A stretch of DNA of 64,000 bases. It comes from Demequina sp. NBRC 110055 (lineage in GTDB: Bacteria; Actinomycetota; Actinomycetes; Actinomycetales; Demequinaceae). Below, in pieces: positions 17,341 to 26,280 of this stretch (its first letter is position 1; each line of letters starts with the position of its first letter). The stretch spans positions 1-64,000 of the forward strand of contig NZ_BBRL01000011.1 of the NCBI RefSeq assembly GCF_002090135.1. The letters are read 5' to 3'. A model generated the notes under the pieces. That model ran no database searches. It was not told where the DNA came from and saw only the letters and a program-made list of their open reading frames with translations. The translations under genes and the position numbers were made by a program.

Positions 17341-17802
17341 TCAGTCGAGCGCCGCGATGGCCTCGCGGTAGTCGTCGATGCTGCGCGCCTCACCGGTGGG
17401 GTTGCGCACCAACCATCGGACAATGCCCTCGGCGTCGATAAGGAACGTGCCACGCGTGGCTAGGCCCTTATCGTCCGAGAACACGTCATAGGCACGCGCC
17501 GCCTCGCCGTGCGGCCAGAAGTCGCTGAGCAGCGACTCGTTAAAGGCGTGCACATCTCCCCACGCCTTCATCGTGTATAGCGAGTCGCACGACACGACCG
17601 CAACGGCCACGTCCTTGTCCTCGGACAGGACACCCGCGTCGCGCAGGTCGATGAGCTCGTTCGTGCAGGTGTCGGAAAAGGCGAACGGCACGAATACCAG
17701 CAGCAGCGGCTTGCCGCGGAAGTCGGTGAGTGACACGTGGCGACCGTGCTGGTCGATGAGCGAGAATCCCGGCGCGGCGTCTCCCACCGCGGGGTGCGTC
17801 AC
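17341..17802 (-). CDS. ahpE: One-cysteine peroxiredoxin, AhpE type
   Basis: A 153-residue thiol peroxidase of the AhpE class that reduces hydrogen peroxide and organic or peroxynitrite peroxides. The peroxidatic Cys46 lies in VPFAFSDTCTNEL, matching the PxxF(S/T)xxC AhpE motif, and the conserved Arg is in YDVFSDDKGLATRGTFLID. No clear resolving cysteine is seen. The GTG start overlaps the stop of the DUF3052 gene by 4 nt (GTGA), so the pair is translationally coupled; the same pairing is seen in other actinobacteria. Confidence 0.9.
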   Translation of the reverse strand: MTHPAVGDAAPGFSLIDQHGRHVSLTDFRGKPLLLVFVPFAFSDTCTNELIDLRDAGVLSEDKDVAVAVVSCDSLYTMKAWGDVHAFNESLLSDFWPHGEAARAYDVFSDDKGLATRGTFLIDAEGIVRWLVRNPTGEARSIDDYREAIAALD

Positions 17803-18221
17803 TTCTGCCAACCCTTGTCCACCAGGCGGGTGCAGGACCAGCCGTCTCCGACGACGAAGGTCGAGGTGCCGTGGAGGCCCGCGAGCGACGACGCCTCCTG
17901 GACATCGCCGGGAAGCACGTGGCCCTTGGTGCCGGCCTTGGGTGTGAGCAGCCACACCTTGCCACCGTCATCGAGGAGCGATTGGACGTCCATCAGCAGG
18001 TCCGCGAGGTCGTCATCGCCGTCGCGGAACCACACGACGACACCATCGGTGACGTCTCCGTAGTCCTCGTCGACGAGTTCTTCGCCCGTGGCATCCGCGA
18101 GAGCGGCGCGTAGGGGCTCGTCCACGTCGTTGTCGTAGCCGAACTCCTGCAGGACCATTCCCTTGGTCAGGTCAAACCGGGCGATGACGCTGGTCGCGTC
18201 CGTGCCCTCCTGTGTCGCCAC
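17799..18221 (-). CDS. DUF3052 family protein
   Basis: A 140-residue acidic cytoplasmic protein of the actinobacterial DUF3052 family. Landmarks are LTKGMVLQEFGYDNDVD, VVWFRDGDDDLADLLMD and KVWLLTPKAG...HVLPGDVQEA. Function is unknown. The GTG at 18221 has a GAGAGGAG ribosome site 10 nt upstream; longer in-frame starts extend into unlike sequence. Coupled to the downstream ahpE gene and divergent from aceE, which fits a link to central carbon metabolism or redox stress. Confidence 0.87.
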   Translation of the reverse strand: MATQEGTDATSVIARFDLTKGMVLQEFGYDNDVDEPLRAALADATGEELVDEDYGDVTDGVVVWFRDGDDDLADLLMDVQSLLDDGGKVWLLTPKAGTKGHVLPGDVQEASSLAGLHGTSTFVVGDGWSCTRLVDKGWQK

Positions 18222-18347
18222 AGCGGCGCCGCTCCTCTCGTTGACGATCACACGCGGGTTCGCGCGTTGGAGTCCACAGTAGAGCCCCGCGCGTGACGGT
18301 GGCAACGGCGCCACACCGGGCGCGTCAGCGCGGACCCCAGCGTGACA

Positions 18348-18361
18348 ATAGACTGGTCTAT
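18348..18361. promoter_or_regulatory. Inverted repeat in the aceE promoter region
   Basis: ATAGAC and GTCTAT face each other across 2 nt, about 95 nt before the aceE start. It contains TAGACT, a plausible -10 box, so a regulator bound here would block transcription. The regulator is unknown. Confidence 0.4.
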
Positions 18362-18454
18362 CGACAGAATGAGGCGGACGAGGCGGTCACGGCCGCTCCC
18401 CCACCCTCCAACTGATAGGGCGCTGCACCCCTGCGCCTGAGAGGAAGTTCACTG

Positions 18455-21166
18455 GTGGCTTCACACGGCGACATCGACAAGGACCCGAGCGAGACCAACG
18501 AATGGCTCGAATCGCTCGATGGGCTGATCGAGGAAGGGGGCGAATCCCGCGCCGAGTATGTGCTCGACCGCATGGTGGAGCACGCCGCCTCGAAGCAGCT
18601 CTCGGTCCCGCTGAGCCTCAACACCCCGTACGTCAACACCATCCACGCTGACGACGAGCCCGAGTTCCCCGGCGACGAGGAAATGGAGCGCCGCTACCGC
18701 GGCTGGATCCGCTGGAACGCGGCCGTCATGGTCACGCGCGCGCAGGCGGCCGGCAAGGGCGTGGGCGGCCACATCTCCTCCTACGCGTCCGTCGCGACGC
18801 TGTACGAGGTGGGCCTCAACCACTTCTTCCGCGGCAAGGACCACCCCGGCGGCGGCGACCAGGTGTACTTCCAGGGCCACGCCGCCCCCGGCGTCTACGC
18901 CCGCGGCTACGTCGAGGGCCGCTTCAGCGAGGACGACCTCGACTCGTTCCGTCAGGAGAAGTCCGGCCCCGGTCGCGGCATGTCCTCCTACCCCCACCCG
19001 CGCCTCATGCCCGACGTGTGGGAGTTCCCCACCGTGTCGATGGGCCTGGGCCCCGCCTCGGCCATCTACCAGGCGTGGACCAACCGCTACATGCACCTGC
19101 GCGGCATCAAGGACACGTCGCAGCAGCACGTGTGGGCGTTCCTCGGCGACGGCGAGATGGACGAGCCCGAGAGCCGCGGCATGCTGCAGCTCGCAGCCCA
19201 CCAGGGCCTCGACAACCTCACGTTCGTCGTCAACTGCAACCTGCAGCGCCTCGACGGCCCCGTGCGCGGTAACGGCAAGATCATCCAGGAGCTCGAGGCA
19301 TTCTTCCGCGGTGCCGGCTGGAACGTCATCAAGGTCGTGTGGGGCCGCAACTGGGACCCGCTGCTCAAGCGCGACGAGGATGGCGCGCTCGTCAACCTCA
19401 TGAACACCGTCCCCGACGGCGACTTCCAGACCTACCGCGCCGAGTCCGGCGCCTTCATCCGTGACCAGTTTTTCGGCGGCGACCCGCGCGCCAAGGAACT
19501 CGTCAAGGACATGACGGACGACGAGATCTGGGCCCTCAAGCGAGGCGGCCACGACTACCGCAAGCTGTATGCGGCGTACGCGAAGGCCACCACGGAGGCC
19601 AACGGCAAGCCCACCGTCATTCTGGCGAAGACCATTAAGGGCTACGGCCTGGGTTCGAACTTCGCGGCGCGCAACTCGACGCACCAGATGAAGAAGCTCG
19701 CGGCGGCGGACCTCAAGGTCCTGCGCGACACCTTCGACATCCCGTTCACGGACGAGCAGCTCGAGGCCGACCCGTACAACCCGCCGTACTACCACCCCGG
19801 GTTCGAGGACCCCTCGGTCAAGTACATGCTGGAGCGCCGCCAGGCCCTCGGCGGCTTCGTGCCCGAGCGCCGCGACTCCCGCAAGGACATTGCGCTGCCG
19901 GGCGACAAGGCCTACGAGCTCCTGGCCAAGGGATCGGGCAAGCAGGAGGTCGCCACCACGATGGCGTTCGTCCGCCTGTTCAAGGACCTGGTGCGCGACA
20001 AGGAGTTCGGCCACCGCGTGGTGCCAATCATCCCCGACGAGGCCCGCACGTTCGGTCTCGACGCGATCTTCCCCTCGGCGAAGATCTTCAACACCAACGG
20101 CCAGAACTACCTCCCCGTGGACCGCGAACTCATGCTGTCCTACAAGGAGTCCGAGGCCGGCCAGATCATGCACACCGGCATCAACGAGGCCGGATCCGCG
20201 GCCGCGTTCCAGGCCGTTGGCACCGCGTACGCGACGCACGACGAGCCCCTGGTGCCGTTCTACATCTTCTACTCGATGTTCGGCTTCCAACGCACCGGCG
20301 ACCAGTTCTGGGCCGCCGGTGACCAGATGACGCGTGGCTTCATCATCGGCGCCACCGCGGGCCGCACCACCCTCACGGGTGAGGGCCTCCAGCACGCCGA
20401 TGGCCACTCGCCGCTCATCGCCGGCACGAACACGTCTGTGGTGCAGTACGACCCGGCGTTCGGTTACGAGATCCGCCACATCGTGCGGGACGGCCTGCAG
20501 CGCATGTACGGCAACGACGGTCGCGACCCGAACGTCATGTACTACCTCACGGTGTACAACGAGCCCATCCAGCAGCCCGCCGAGCCCGAGAACGTGGACG
20601 TCGAGGGCATCCTCAAGGGCATTTACAAGTACGCCGACGCTCCGGACGGTGACGGGCCCGAGGCCCAGATCCTCGCGTCGGGTGTGGCGGTGCCGTGGGC
20701 CCTCGAGGCTCAGGAGTTGCTGCAGCGTGACTACGGCGTGCGCGCCGCGGTCTGGTCCGTCACCAGCTGGAACGAGCTGCGTCGCGAGGCCCTTGAGGCG
20801 GAGGAGCACAACTTCCTCCACCCCGGCGAGGAGCCCCGCACCGCGTACCTCACCACCAAGTTGCAGGGTGCGGCCGGCCCGTTCGTCGCGACCAGCGACT
20901 ACGACCACCTCGTCGCCGACCAGATCCGCGCCTGGGTGCCCGGCGACTACGCGACGCTCGGCGCCGACGGCTTCGGCTTCTCGGACACCCGAGCAGCGGC
21001 TCGTCGCTACTTCAAGATCGACGGCCCCTCGACGGCGGTCAAGGTGCTCCAGCGTCTCGCCGCAGCGGGCCAGGTGGAACGCCACCTCGTCCAGGACGCG
21101 ATCAACCGCTACGAACTGCACGACGTCCGCAAGGGCACGTCCGGTAACGCCGGCGGCGACGCCTAA
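18455..21166 (+). CDS. aceE: Pyruvate dehydrogenase E1 component, homodimeric
   Basis: Thiamine diphosphate-dependent decarboxylase that feeds pyruvate into the pyruvate dehydrogenase complex. At 903 residues it has the usual homodimeric AceE length. The ThDP-binding motif starts with [12 protein letters not shown] and ends with [14 protein letters not shown]; other landmarks are [36 protein letters not shown] and [15 protein letters not shown]. The GTG start follows GAGAGGAAG. E2 and E3 genes are not in this window. A strong hairpin terminator follows. Confidence 0.97.
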   Translation: MASHGDIDKDPSETNEWLESLDGLIEEGGESRAEYVLDRMVEHAASKQLSVPLSLNTPYVNTIHADDEPEFPGDEEMERRYRGWIRWNAAVMVTRAQAAGKGVGGHISSYASVATLYEVGLNHFFRGKDHPGGGDQVYFQGHAAPGVYARGYVEGRFSEDDLDSFRQEKSGPGRGMSSYPHPRLMPDVWEFPTVSMGLGPASAIYQAWTNRYMHLRGIKDTSQQHVWAFLGDGEMDEPESRGMLQLAAHQGLDNLTFVVNCNLQRLDGPVRGNGKIIQELEAFFRGAGWNVIKVVWGRNWDPLLKRDEDGALVNLMNTVPDGDFQTYRAESGAFIRDQFFGGDPRAKELVKDMTDDEIWALKRGGHDYRKLYAAYAKATTEANGKPTVILAKTIKGYGLGSNFAARNSTHQMKKLAAADLKVLRDTFDIPFTDEQLEADPYNPPYYHPGFEDPSVKYMLERRQALGGFVPERRDSRKDIALPGDKAYELLAKGSGKQEVATTMAFVRLFKDLVRDKEFGHRVVPIIPDEARTFGLDAIFPSAKIFNTNGQNYLPVDRELMLSYKESEAGQIMHTGINEAGSAAAFQAVGTAYATHDEPLVPFYIFYSMFGFQRTGDQFWAAGDQMTRGFIIGATAGRTTLTGEGLQHADGHSPLIAGTNTSVVQYDPAFGYEIRHIVRDGLQRMYGNDGRDPNVMYYLTVYNEPIQQPAEPENVDVEGILKGIYKYADAPDGDGPEAQILASGVAVPWALEAQELLQRDYGVRAAVWSVTSWNELRREALEAEEHNFLHPGEEPRTAYLTTKLQGAAGPFVATSDYDHLVADQIRAWVPGDYATLGADGFGFSDTRAAARRYFKIDGPSTAVKVLQRLAAAGQVERHLVQDAINRYELHDVRKGTSGNAGGDA

Positions 21167-21180
21167 GCGTCACCTGCCTC

Positions 21181-21224
21181 ACGACGAAGCCCGCTCTCGC
21201 CTCGGCGAGGGCGGGCTTCGTCGT
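21181..21224 (+). terminator. aceE transcription terminator
   Basis: ACGACGAAGCCCGC is repeated inverted as GCGGGCTTCGTCGT, a 14-bp stem extended inward by CTCGCC/GGCGAG pairing, starting 15 nt after the aceE stop. It probably also serves the convergent membrane protein gene. Confidence 0.85.
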
Positions 21225-21251
21225 GGGGGCGGCCGATGCCGTGGCTGGCTC

Positions 21252-22655
21252 TCAGCCCCGGCGCGGCTCCCCCGAGTCGTCGCCTGCATCGGTGTCGGGC
21301 TCGCTCGTGCCGTTGGCGTCGTCGTCGATGTCGCCGTCCGACGCGTCGCCGTCACCAGCGTCGAGCGCATCGGCGTCTTCGGGCGTACCACGATCGTCAG
21401 CCGGCTCGGCGACGGGGAAAGCCTCCTCCCCTGCGGCCATCACCTCGGGGTCAGCTTCGGACTCGCCCGCGAGCTCGGCGTGCGTGGCGTCGGGTGCGGA
21501 GTCCGGCGCGCCCGTCGACGGAGCGCTCGTGCCGGTATCGCGCGTGCTCGTGTCCCGTGAGCTCGTGTCGCCCGAGCCCGAGCTTCGTGAACCAGCGGTG
21601 CTCGAACCGGAGGAACTGGACGAGCGCCCCGAGCCCTCCCGCGTGCTCCCGTCCGGCTCGGTGCCCGTGCGCCCCTCTTTACGCTCGTCCCGCTCACGCG
21701 GCGAGGCGGCCGCCGTGGCGGCAGCGGCATCGGCCGTGGTGCGCGGGTCGCGACGTGCGGCCTCGGGGTCCCCCGTGACCTGCTCGGGCTGCTCCGCCAT
21801 CGAACCCGAGCGGAACGTCGCCCGCGAGGTGCCGCCCGTCGTGGTGAGGCGATCGGTGGTGGGGTTCGACGCGTGCCGGCGCGAGACGACGAGCGAGCGC
21901 GCGGTGTGCACCATCGCCCACGCGATGAGCACCACGGTGAGACCCAGCAGAGCCCACAGCGTGATCGCGAGCGTGCCTACGAAGGCTCCCGCGTGCGCGA
22001 CACGCACGTAGGCATCGGCCTCGCACCCTCCCGTCGAGCCCTCGAGGTCACCCGCAAAGTGATACGGACCCGTCAGCGGGAAACCCACCGCGTCCCGCAC
22101 CACCTGCTCGCGCGCGGCCACCGAGTCCTCGCCGGTGAGGTCGAGCTGCCCCGAGTATGGGTCCTGGCCGTTCCACAGTGGGATGGCGAAACCACCGAGC
22201 ATCAGCGCCGCAGAGGGGCGCGCATCGGTCAGCTCCGCATCGGTGCTCGCGCTCCAGGCCACGGTGTCGTCCTGGGTGACGTCAAAGGGGTCGGTCGCCG
22301 AGGTCTGCCCGGGGCCGCGCGGGTCGGGCTCGAGCGACGAGGTCGCCTGGGCGTAGCAGCCGGAACTGAGCGATCCCGTCCCCGTGTACTCCGGGATACC
22401 CGTGAGCGCCACGCCTGCACACAAGGCGGCGATCACCATGGCCGTGGCGAAGCGCCCGGTGGCGTGACGCGGCGCGAGGGTCGTCAGCCACGAGGTGAGC
22501 GCTATCGACACGGCAACGATGCCGAACAGAGGGAGCCGGTCTGGCGGCGTCACGCCCAAAATCCACAGCAGGGCGGACACCACCACCCCGAGGAGCAGGC
22601 CCAACAGGACACCGAGCAGAGGCTTAGGTCGTGGCGTCGTCACCGTCGTCGTCAT
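21252..22655 (-). CDS. Membrane protein with long disordered acidic C-terminus
   Basis: A 467-residue protein. Residues 1-105 hold about three to four membrane helices, then an extracytoplasmic domain with a cysteine pair (SSGCYAQ and GGCEADAY), a further membrane helix near 232-255, and a C-terminal cytoplasmic tail of about 210 residues that is almost wholly Ser/Thr/Asp/Glu/Gly with SSSSSGSS and DTSTRDTG runs, so disordered and possibly phosphorylated. No family recognised. The ATG is 5 nt after TAGCGT, close to leaderless spacing. Divergent from fasR. Confidence 0.75.
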   Translation of the reverse strand: MTTTVTTPRPKPLLGVLLGLLLGVVVSALLWILGVTPPDRLPLFGIVAVSIALTSWLTTLAPRHATGRFATAMVIAALCAGVALTGIPEYTGTGSLSSGCYAQATSSLEPDPRGPGQTSATDPFDVTQDDTVAWSASTDAELTDARPSAALMLGGFAIPLWNGQDPYSGQLDLTGEDSVAAREQVVRDAVGFPLTGPYHFAGDLEGSTGGCEADAYVRVAHAGAFVGTLAITLWALLGLTVVLIAWAMVHTARSLVVSRRHASNPTTDRLTTTGGTSRATFRSGSMAEQPEQVTGDPEAARRDPRTTADAAAATAAASPRERDERKEGRTGTEPDGSTREGSGRSSSSSGSSTAGSRSSGSGDTSSRDTSTRDTGTSAPSTGAPDSAPDATHAELAGESEADPEVMAAGEEAFPVAEPADDRGTPEDADALDAGDGDASDGDIDDDANGTSEPDTDAGDDSGEPRRG

Positions 22656-22729
22656 GCCTCACGCTAACCCGAACGCGAACGAAACGCCTGGAAGAAGGCG
22701 ACCACGGCATCGGCCTACCGCAGCGCACG

Positions 22730-22746
22730 TTGTAGGGAACCGACAA
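22730..22746. promoter_or_regulatory. Candidate FasR operator upstream of fasR
   Basis: TTGTAGG-GAA-CCGACAA is a near-palindrome matching the perfect copy at 23931-23947. It lies about 20-37 nt before the predicted fasR transcription start, over the -35 region, which fits autoregulation. Confidence 0.6.
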
Positions 22747-22754
22747 ATGAACCG

Positions 22755-22760
22755 TATGAT
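22755..22760 (+). promoter_or_regulatory. -10 element of fasR (leaderless)
   Basis: TATGAT ends 6 nt before the ATG at 22767, with no ribosome site. Confidence 0.6.
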
Positions 22761-22766
22761 CTCCAC

Positions 22767-23936
22767 ATGTCCCAGACACCGGCCCGCGTCGAGACGCTGC
22801 GGCGACTGAGGGCCGCGACGGGGCGGCTCGCGACTGCCGCGCTGCGCCGCCTGGACGCCGAGTACCCGTGGTTTAGGGCATTGCCGGCTCAGGAGCGTTC
22901 GTGGGTGGGCACGGTGGCGCAGGCCGGTATCTCATCCTTCGTCGCCTGGTATGCCGACCCGCAACACAGCCACCGCAGCGCCACCGAGGTGTTCGCCGCC
23001 GCGCCGCCCGAGCTGACGCGATCGGTCTCTCTTCAGCACACCCTGTCGATTGTGCGCACGGTGGTCGAGGTCGTCGAGAGCCACTCAGACGAGTTCGCCT
23101 CGCCCGGCAACGAGGTCGAGGTGCGCCAGGCGATCCTGCTGTACTCGCGAGAGATCGCGTTCTCCGCTGCCGAGGTCTACGCGCGCGCCGCGGAATCGCG
23201 TGGTGCGTGGGATGCGCGGCTCGAGGCCCTCGTGGTCGACGCGCTGGTACGCGGCGAGGTGGACGATGACGTGCCGTCGCGCGCCGCGGCGCTCGGCTGG
23301 AACCCGGGGCCCACCCTCGTGATGGTGGGCACCACTGACGGGGCGCTCGGCGAGGTGCAGTCCGCGGAGCTGCGGCGCACCCTGCGCCGCATCGCTCCTG
23401 GTGCGCTGGTCGGCATCCACGGAGAGGACCTCATCGTGATCGCGCGCTCCGACGACGATCACGGCGCACTCACGCGCCAATTACTGACGAGCTTTGGGCC
23501 CGGCCCCGTCGTGCTGGGCTCACCTGCCATCACCCTGGTGGAGGTGGCACGAGCCACCCGCGCCGCCGTCGCGGGCGTCGCGGCCGCTCCCGCCTGGTCG
23601 CTCGCCCCGCGCCCGGTGGGTGCCGATGAACTCCTTCCCGAACGCGTGCTGGTGGGAGACGCGGCCGCTCGAGAGCGCCTCATCGCGATTGCGTACGACC
23701 CGATTCAGCGTGCCGGCGGCTCATTGCAGGAGACCGTGGCGACCTATCTCGACTGCGGGCGCTCCCTCGAGGTGGCGGCTCGGAGCATGTTCGTGCACGC
23801 CAACACCGTCCGCTACCGGCTCCGCAAGGTCGCCGAGATGACCGGGTGGGACGTGCTCGCCCACCGCGACGCGCACGTGCTCGAAACGGCGTTCAAACTG
23901 GGCAGGCTGCGGGACGCCCGACGCCCGTCGTTGTAG
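22767..23936 (+). CDS. fasR: PucR-family transcriptional regulator of fatty acid synthesis (FasR-like)
   Basis: A 389-residue regulator directly upstream of fabD, the place held by FasR in streptomycetes and relatives, where it activates the fab operon. The C-terminus has the PucR-type helix-turn-helix: a helical lead (LQETVATYLDCGRSLEVAARSMF) then HANTVRYRLRKVAEMTGWD. A central GGDEF-like/CdaR region spans about 165-290. Near-identical 17-nt palindromes lie upstream of fasR and upstream of fabD, one overlapping the fasR stop codon. The start is leaderless. Confidence 0.88.
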   Translation: MSQTPARVETLRRLRAATGRLATAALRRLDAEYPWFRALPAQERSWVGTVAQAGISSFVAWYADPQHSHRSATEVFAAAPPELTRSVSLQHTLSIVRTVVEVVESHSDEFASPGNEVEVRQAILLYSREIAFSAAEVYARAAESRGAWDARLEALVVDALVRGEVDDDVPSRAAALGWNPGPTLVMVGTTDGALGEVQSAELRRTLRRIAPGALVGIHGEDLIVIARSDDDHGALTRQLLTSFGPGPVVLGSPAITLVEVARATRAAVAGVAAAPAWSLAPRPVGADELLPERVLVGDAAARERLIAIAYDPIQRAGGSLQETVATYLDCGRSLEVAARSMFVHANTVRYRLRKVAEMTGWDVLAHRDAHVLETAFKLGRLRDARRPSL

Positions 23937-23947
23937 GACACCTACAA
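23931..23947. promoter_or_regulatory. Candidate FasR operator upstream of fabD
   Basis: TTGTAGG-ACA-CCTACAA is a perfect 7-3-7 palindrome that overlaps the fasR stop codon. It lies 68-84 nt before fabD, a position that suits an activator. Confidence 0.65.
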
Positions 23948-24014
23948 ATCTGGCCAGGCGAATCCGTGGCGCGGCGGGCGCACGTGGGCGTCCGCGTGGG
24001 GGATGCTAGGGAGC

Positions 24015-24929
24015 ATGATTGCCGTTCTTTGTCCCGGTCAGGGTGCGCAAACCCCCGGAATGCTCACCCCCTGGCTCGAGATCGATGCGGTCGCCGAGTC
24101 CCTCGCCGCGTTGTCGGAAGCCACAGCCGTCGACCTCATCGCCCACGGCACCACCTCTGACGCCGACACCATCCGTGACACCGCGATCGCACAGCCGCTG
24201 CTGGTCGCGACGGCTCTCGCCACCGGCCGCGCGGTGCTCGGCGACGTCACCCCCGGGTTGGTCGCGGGCCACTCGGTGGGCGAACTTGGAGCGGCGGCGC
24301 TCGCCGGTGTCATGACGGACGCCGAGGCGGTGCGCCTCGTCACCGTACGCGGCAACGCGATGGCCGAGGCCGCCGCCAGCGCCGAGCCCACCTCGATGGC
24401 TGCCGTGCTCGGCGGCGTCGAGGAGGACGTTCTCGCGCGCCTGACGGACCTGGGCCTCACCCCCGCGAACATGAACGGCGGCGGCCAAATCGTCGCCGCG
24501 GGCGCCAAGGCGGGTATCGATGCCCTGCTTGCCGACGCCCCCGCCCGCACGCGAGTGATCGAACTGCAGGTCGCCGGCGCGTTCCACACCTCGTATATGG
24601 AGCCCGCCGTCGCGGCGCTCGAGGCGGCGGCAACTGCCATCACTCCCGCGACGCCCACGGCCACGTTGCTGTCCAACGCGGACGGCGAGGCTGTCGCCGA
24701 CGGCACCGACGCGCTCACGCGGATCGTCCGTCAGGTCGCCAACCCCGTCCGGTGGGACCTGTGCCAGGCCCGTATGCTCGAGGCGGGCGTGACCGGCATC
24801 ATCGAGGTTGCCCCCGGCGGCGTGCTGACCGGATTGGCCAAGCGCTCACTTAAGGGCATCCCCGCCGTCGCCCTCAAGTCCCCCGACGACCTCGACGCCG
24901 CCCGTGAACTGCTGAAGGAGCACGCGTGA
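24015..24929 (+). CDS. fabD: Malonyl-CoA:ACP transacylase
   Basis: Moves malonyl groups from CoA to acyl carrier protein to start type II fatty acid elongation. The 304-residue product has LCPGQGAQ at residues 5-12, nucleophile Ser87 in GHSVGELGA, the conserved Arg in VTVRGNAM, and the catalytic His in GAFHTSYM. The ATG is preceded by GATGCT at leaderless distance. First gene of fabD-fabH-acpP-fabF; its stop overlaps the fabH GTG. Confidence 0.96.
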   Translation: MIAVLCPGQGAQTPGMLTPWLEIDAVAESLAALSEATAVDLIAHGTTSDADTIRDTAIAQPLLVATALATGRAVLGDVTPGLVAGHSVGELGAAALAGVMTDAEAVRLVTVRGNAMAEAAASAEPTSMAAVLGGVEEDVLARLTDLGLTPANMNGGGQIVAAGAKAGIDALLADAPARTRVIELQVAGAFHTSYMEPAVAALEAAATAITPATPTATLLSNADGEAVADGTDALTRIVRQVANPVRWDLCQARMLEAGVTGIIEVAPGGVLTGLAKRSLKGIPAVALKSPDDLDAARELLKEHA

Positions 24930-25924
24930 CCTCCCTGAACATCAAGCGCGGAGCAGAGTTCACGCGCATCCTCGGCCTGGGCGTGGCCCGCGGCGAGAAC
25001 GCCGTGCCCAACGAGGACCTCATCGAGCCCATCAACTCGTCCGACGAGTGGATCCGCAAGATGACCGGGATCGCGACGCGCGTGCGCGCCGACAAGGACA
25101 CGTCCGTGCTGGACCTGTCCGAGAAGGCCGCCCGCGACGCCATCGCCCACGCGGGCATCAGCGCCGACGAGATCGACACGGTCATCCTGTCGACGATCAC
25201 GTATCCGCATATGACCCCTGGTGGCGCGCCCATCGTCGCCGACCGCTTGGGGCTTACCGCCGCCGCGTATGACATCTCGGCCGCGTGCGCGGGGTACTGC
25301 TACGGCATCGCGCAGGCGGACGCCTTTGTGCGCGCGGGCACCGCCCGCAATGTGCTGGTCATCGGCGCGGAGAAGATGAGCGACTTCGTCGACCCCGCCG
25401 ACCGCTCGATTTCCTACCTGCTCGGCGACGCCGCCGGCGCGGTCGTCATCGGCGCCTCAGACACGCCGGGCATCGGCCCTACCGTGTGGGGTTCGGACGG
25501 CTCGGGCGCCCAGCTGATCCGTCAGACCTCGTCGTGGCTCGACGTGCGCGACAACCCCGAGACCGCGTTCCCGACCCTGTTCCAGGAGGGCCCGAGCGTC
25601 TTCAAGTGGGCGTCGTTCAAGATGGCACCGGTCGCGCTCGAGGCGATCGAGGCCGCGGGCGTCACCCCGGGCGACATCAAGGCGTTCATCCCCCACCAGG
25701 CCAACGTGCGCATCATCGACCAGATGGTGAAGCAGATCGGGCTGCCCGACACGGTCGTGGTCGGCAAGGACATCGTGGACTCTGGCAACACGTCCGCCGC
25801 CTCCATCCCGCTGGCCACCGAGCGCCTCAAGCGCGACGGCCTGGTCCAGTCGGGCGACCTCGCCCTGCAGATTGGCTTCGGCGCCGGCCTGGTCTACGCC
25901 GCGCAGGTGGTGGTCCTGCCGTAA
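24926..25924 (+). CDS. fabH: Beta-ketoacyl-ACP synthase III
   Basis: Condenses an acyl-CoA primer with malonyl-ACP, the first condensation of fatty acid synthesis; in actinobacteria branched primers are usual. The 332-residue product carries the Cys-His-Asn triad: Cys121 (ISAACAGYCYG), His in IPHQANVRII and Asn in DSGNTSAASIP. GTG start overlapping the fabD stop (GTGA) implies translational coupling. Confidence 0.96.
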   Translation: MTSLNIKRGAEFTRILGLGVARGENAVPNEDLIEPINSSDEWIRKMTGIATRVRADKDTSVLDLSEKAARDAIAHAGISADEIDTVILSTITYPHMTPGGAPIVADRLGLTAAAYDISAACAGYCYGIAQADAFVRAGTARNVLVIGAEKMSDFVDPADRSISYLLGDAAGAVVIGASDTPGIGPTVWGSDGSGAQLIRQTSSWLDVRDNPETAFPTLFQEGPSVFKWASFKMAPVALEAIEAAGVTPGDIKAFIPHQANVRIIDQMVKQIGLPDTVVVGKDIVDSGNTSAASIPLATERLKRDGLVQSGDLALQIGFGAGLVYAAQVVVLP

Positions 25925-25995
25925 GCGGGCGGGCCGTCATAGAGTCACAGTCGTTCCAAACGAACTACCCATCCCCCAACACAAGGAGAACCAGC

Positions 25996-26241
25996 ATGGC
26001 TGACACCAACGAGATCCTCGCCGGCCTCGCCGAGATCGTCGCCGAGGAGACCGGCCTCGACGCCGCCGAGGTGACCGCGGAGAAGTCCTTCACCGACGAC
26101 CTCGACATCGACTCGCTGTCGATGATGACCATCGTCACCCTCGCCGAGGAGAAGTTCGACGTGCGTATCCCCGACGAGGAGGTCAAGAACCTGACCACCG
26201 TCGGCGACGCCGTCACCTTCATCGAGGGCGCGCAGAAGTAA
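25996..26241 (+). CDS. acpP: Acyl carrier protein
   Basis: An 81-residue acidic carrier of growing fatty acyl chains. The phosphopantetheine is attached at Ser40 in DLDIDSLSMMT. Helix II (LSMMTIVTLAEEKFDV) and helix III (VKNLTTVGDAVTFIE) match the ACP fold. A good ribosome site, AAGGAGAACCAGC, precedes the ATG; the 71-nt gap behind fabH contains nothing else evident. Confidence 0.97.
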   Translation: MADTNEILAGLAEIVAEETGLDAAEVTAEKSFTDDLDIDSLSMMTIVTLAEEKFDVRIPDEEVKNLTTVGDAVTFIEGAQK

Positions 26242-26280
26242 CCCCCTCTTTTCCCTGATCGACCATCACTGGAGCTGCAC

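Noticed and set aside
18461-21121. An 886-codon open frame on the minus strand through aceE
   Set aside because: It is the antisense shadow of a GC-rich gene: the codon pattern follows aceE third positions, and the protein has no domain.
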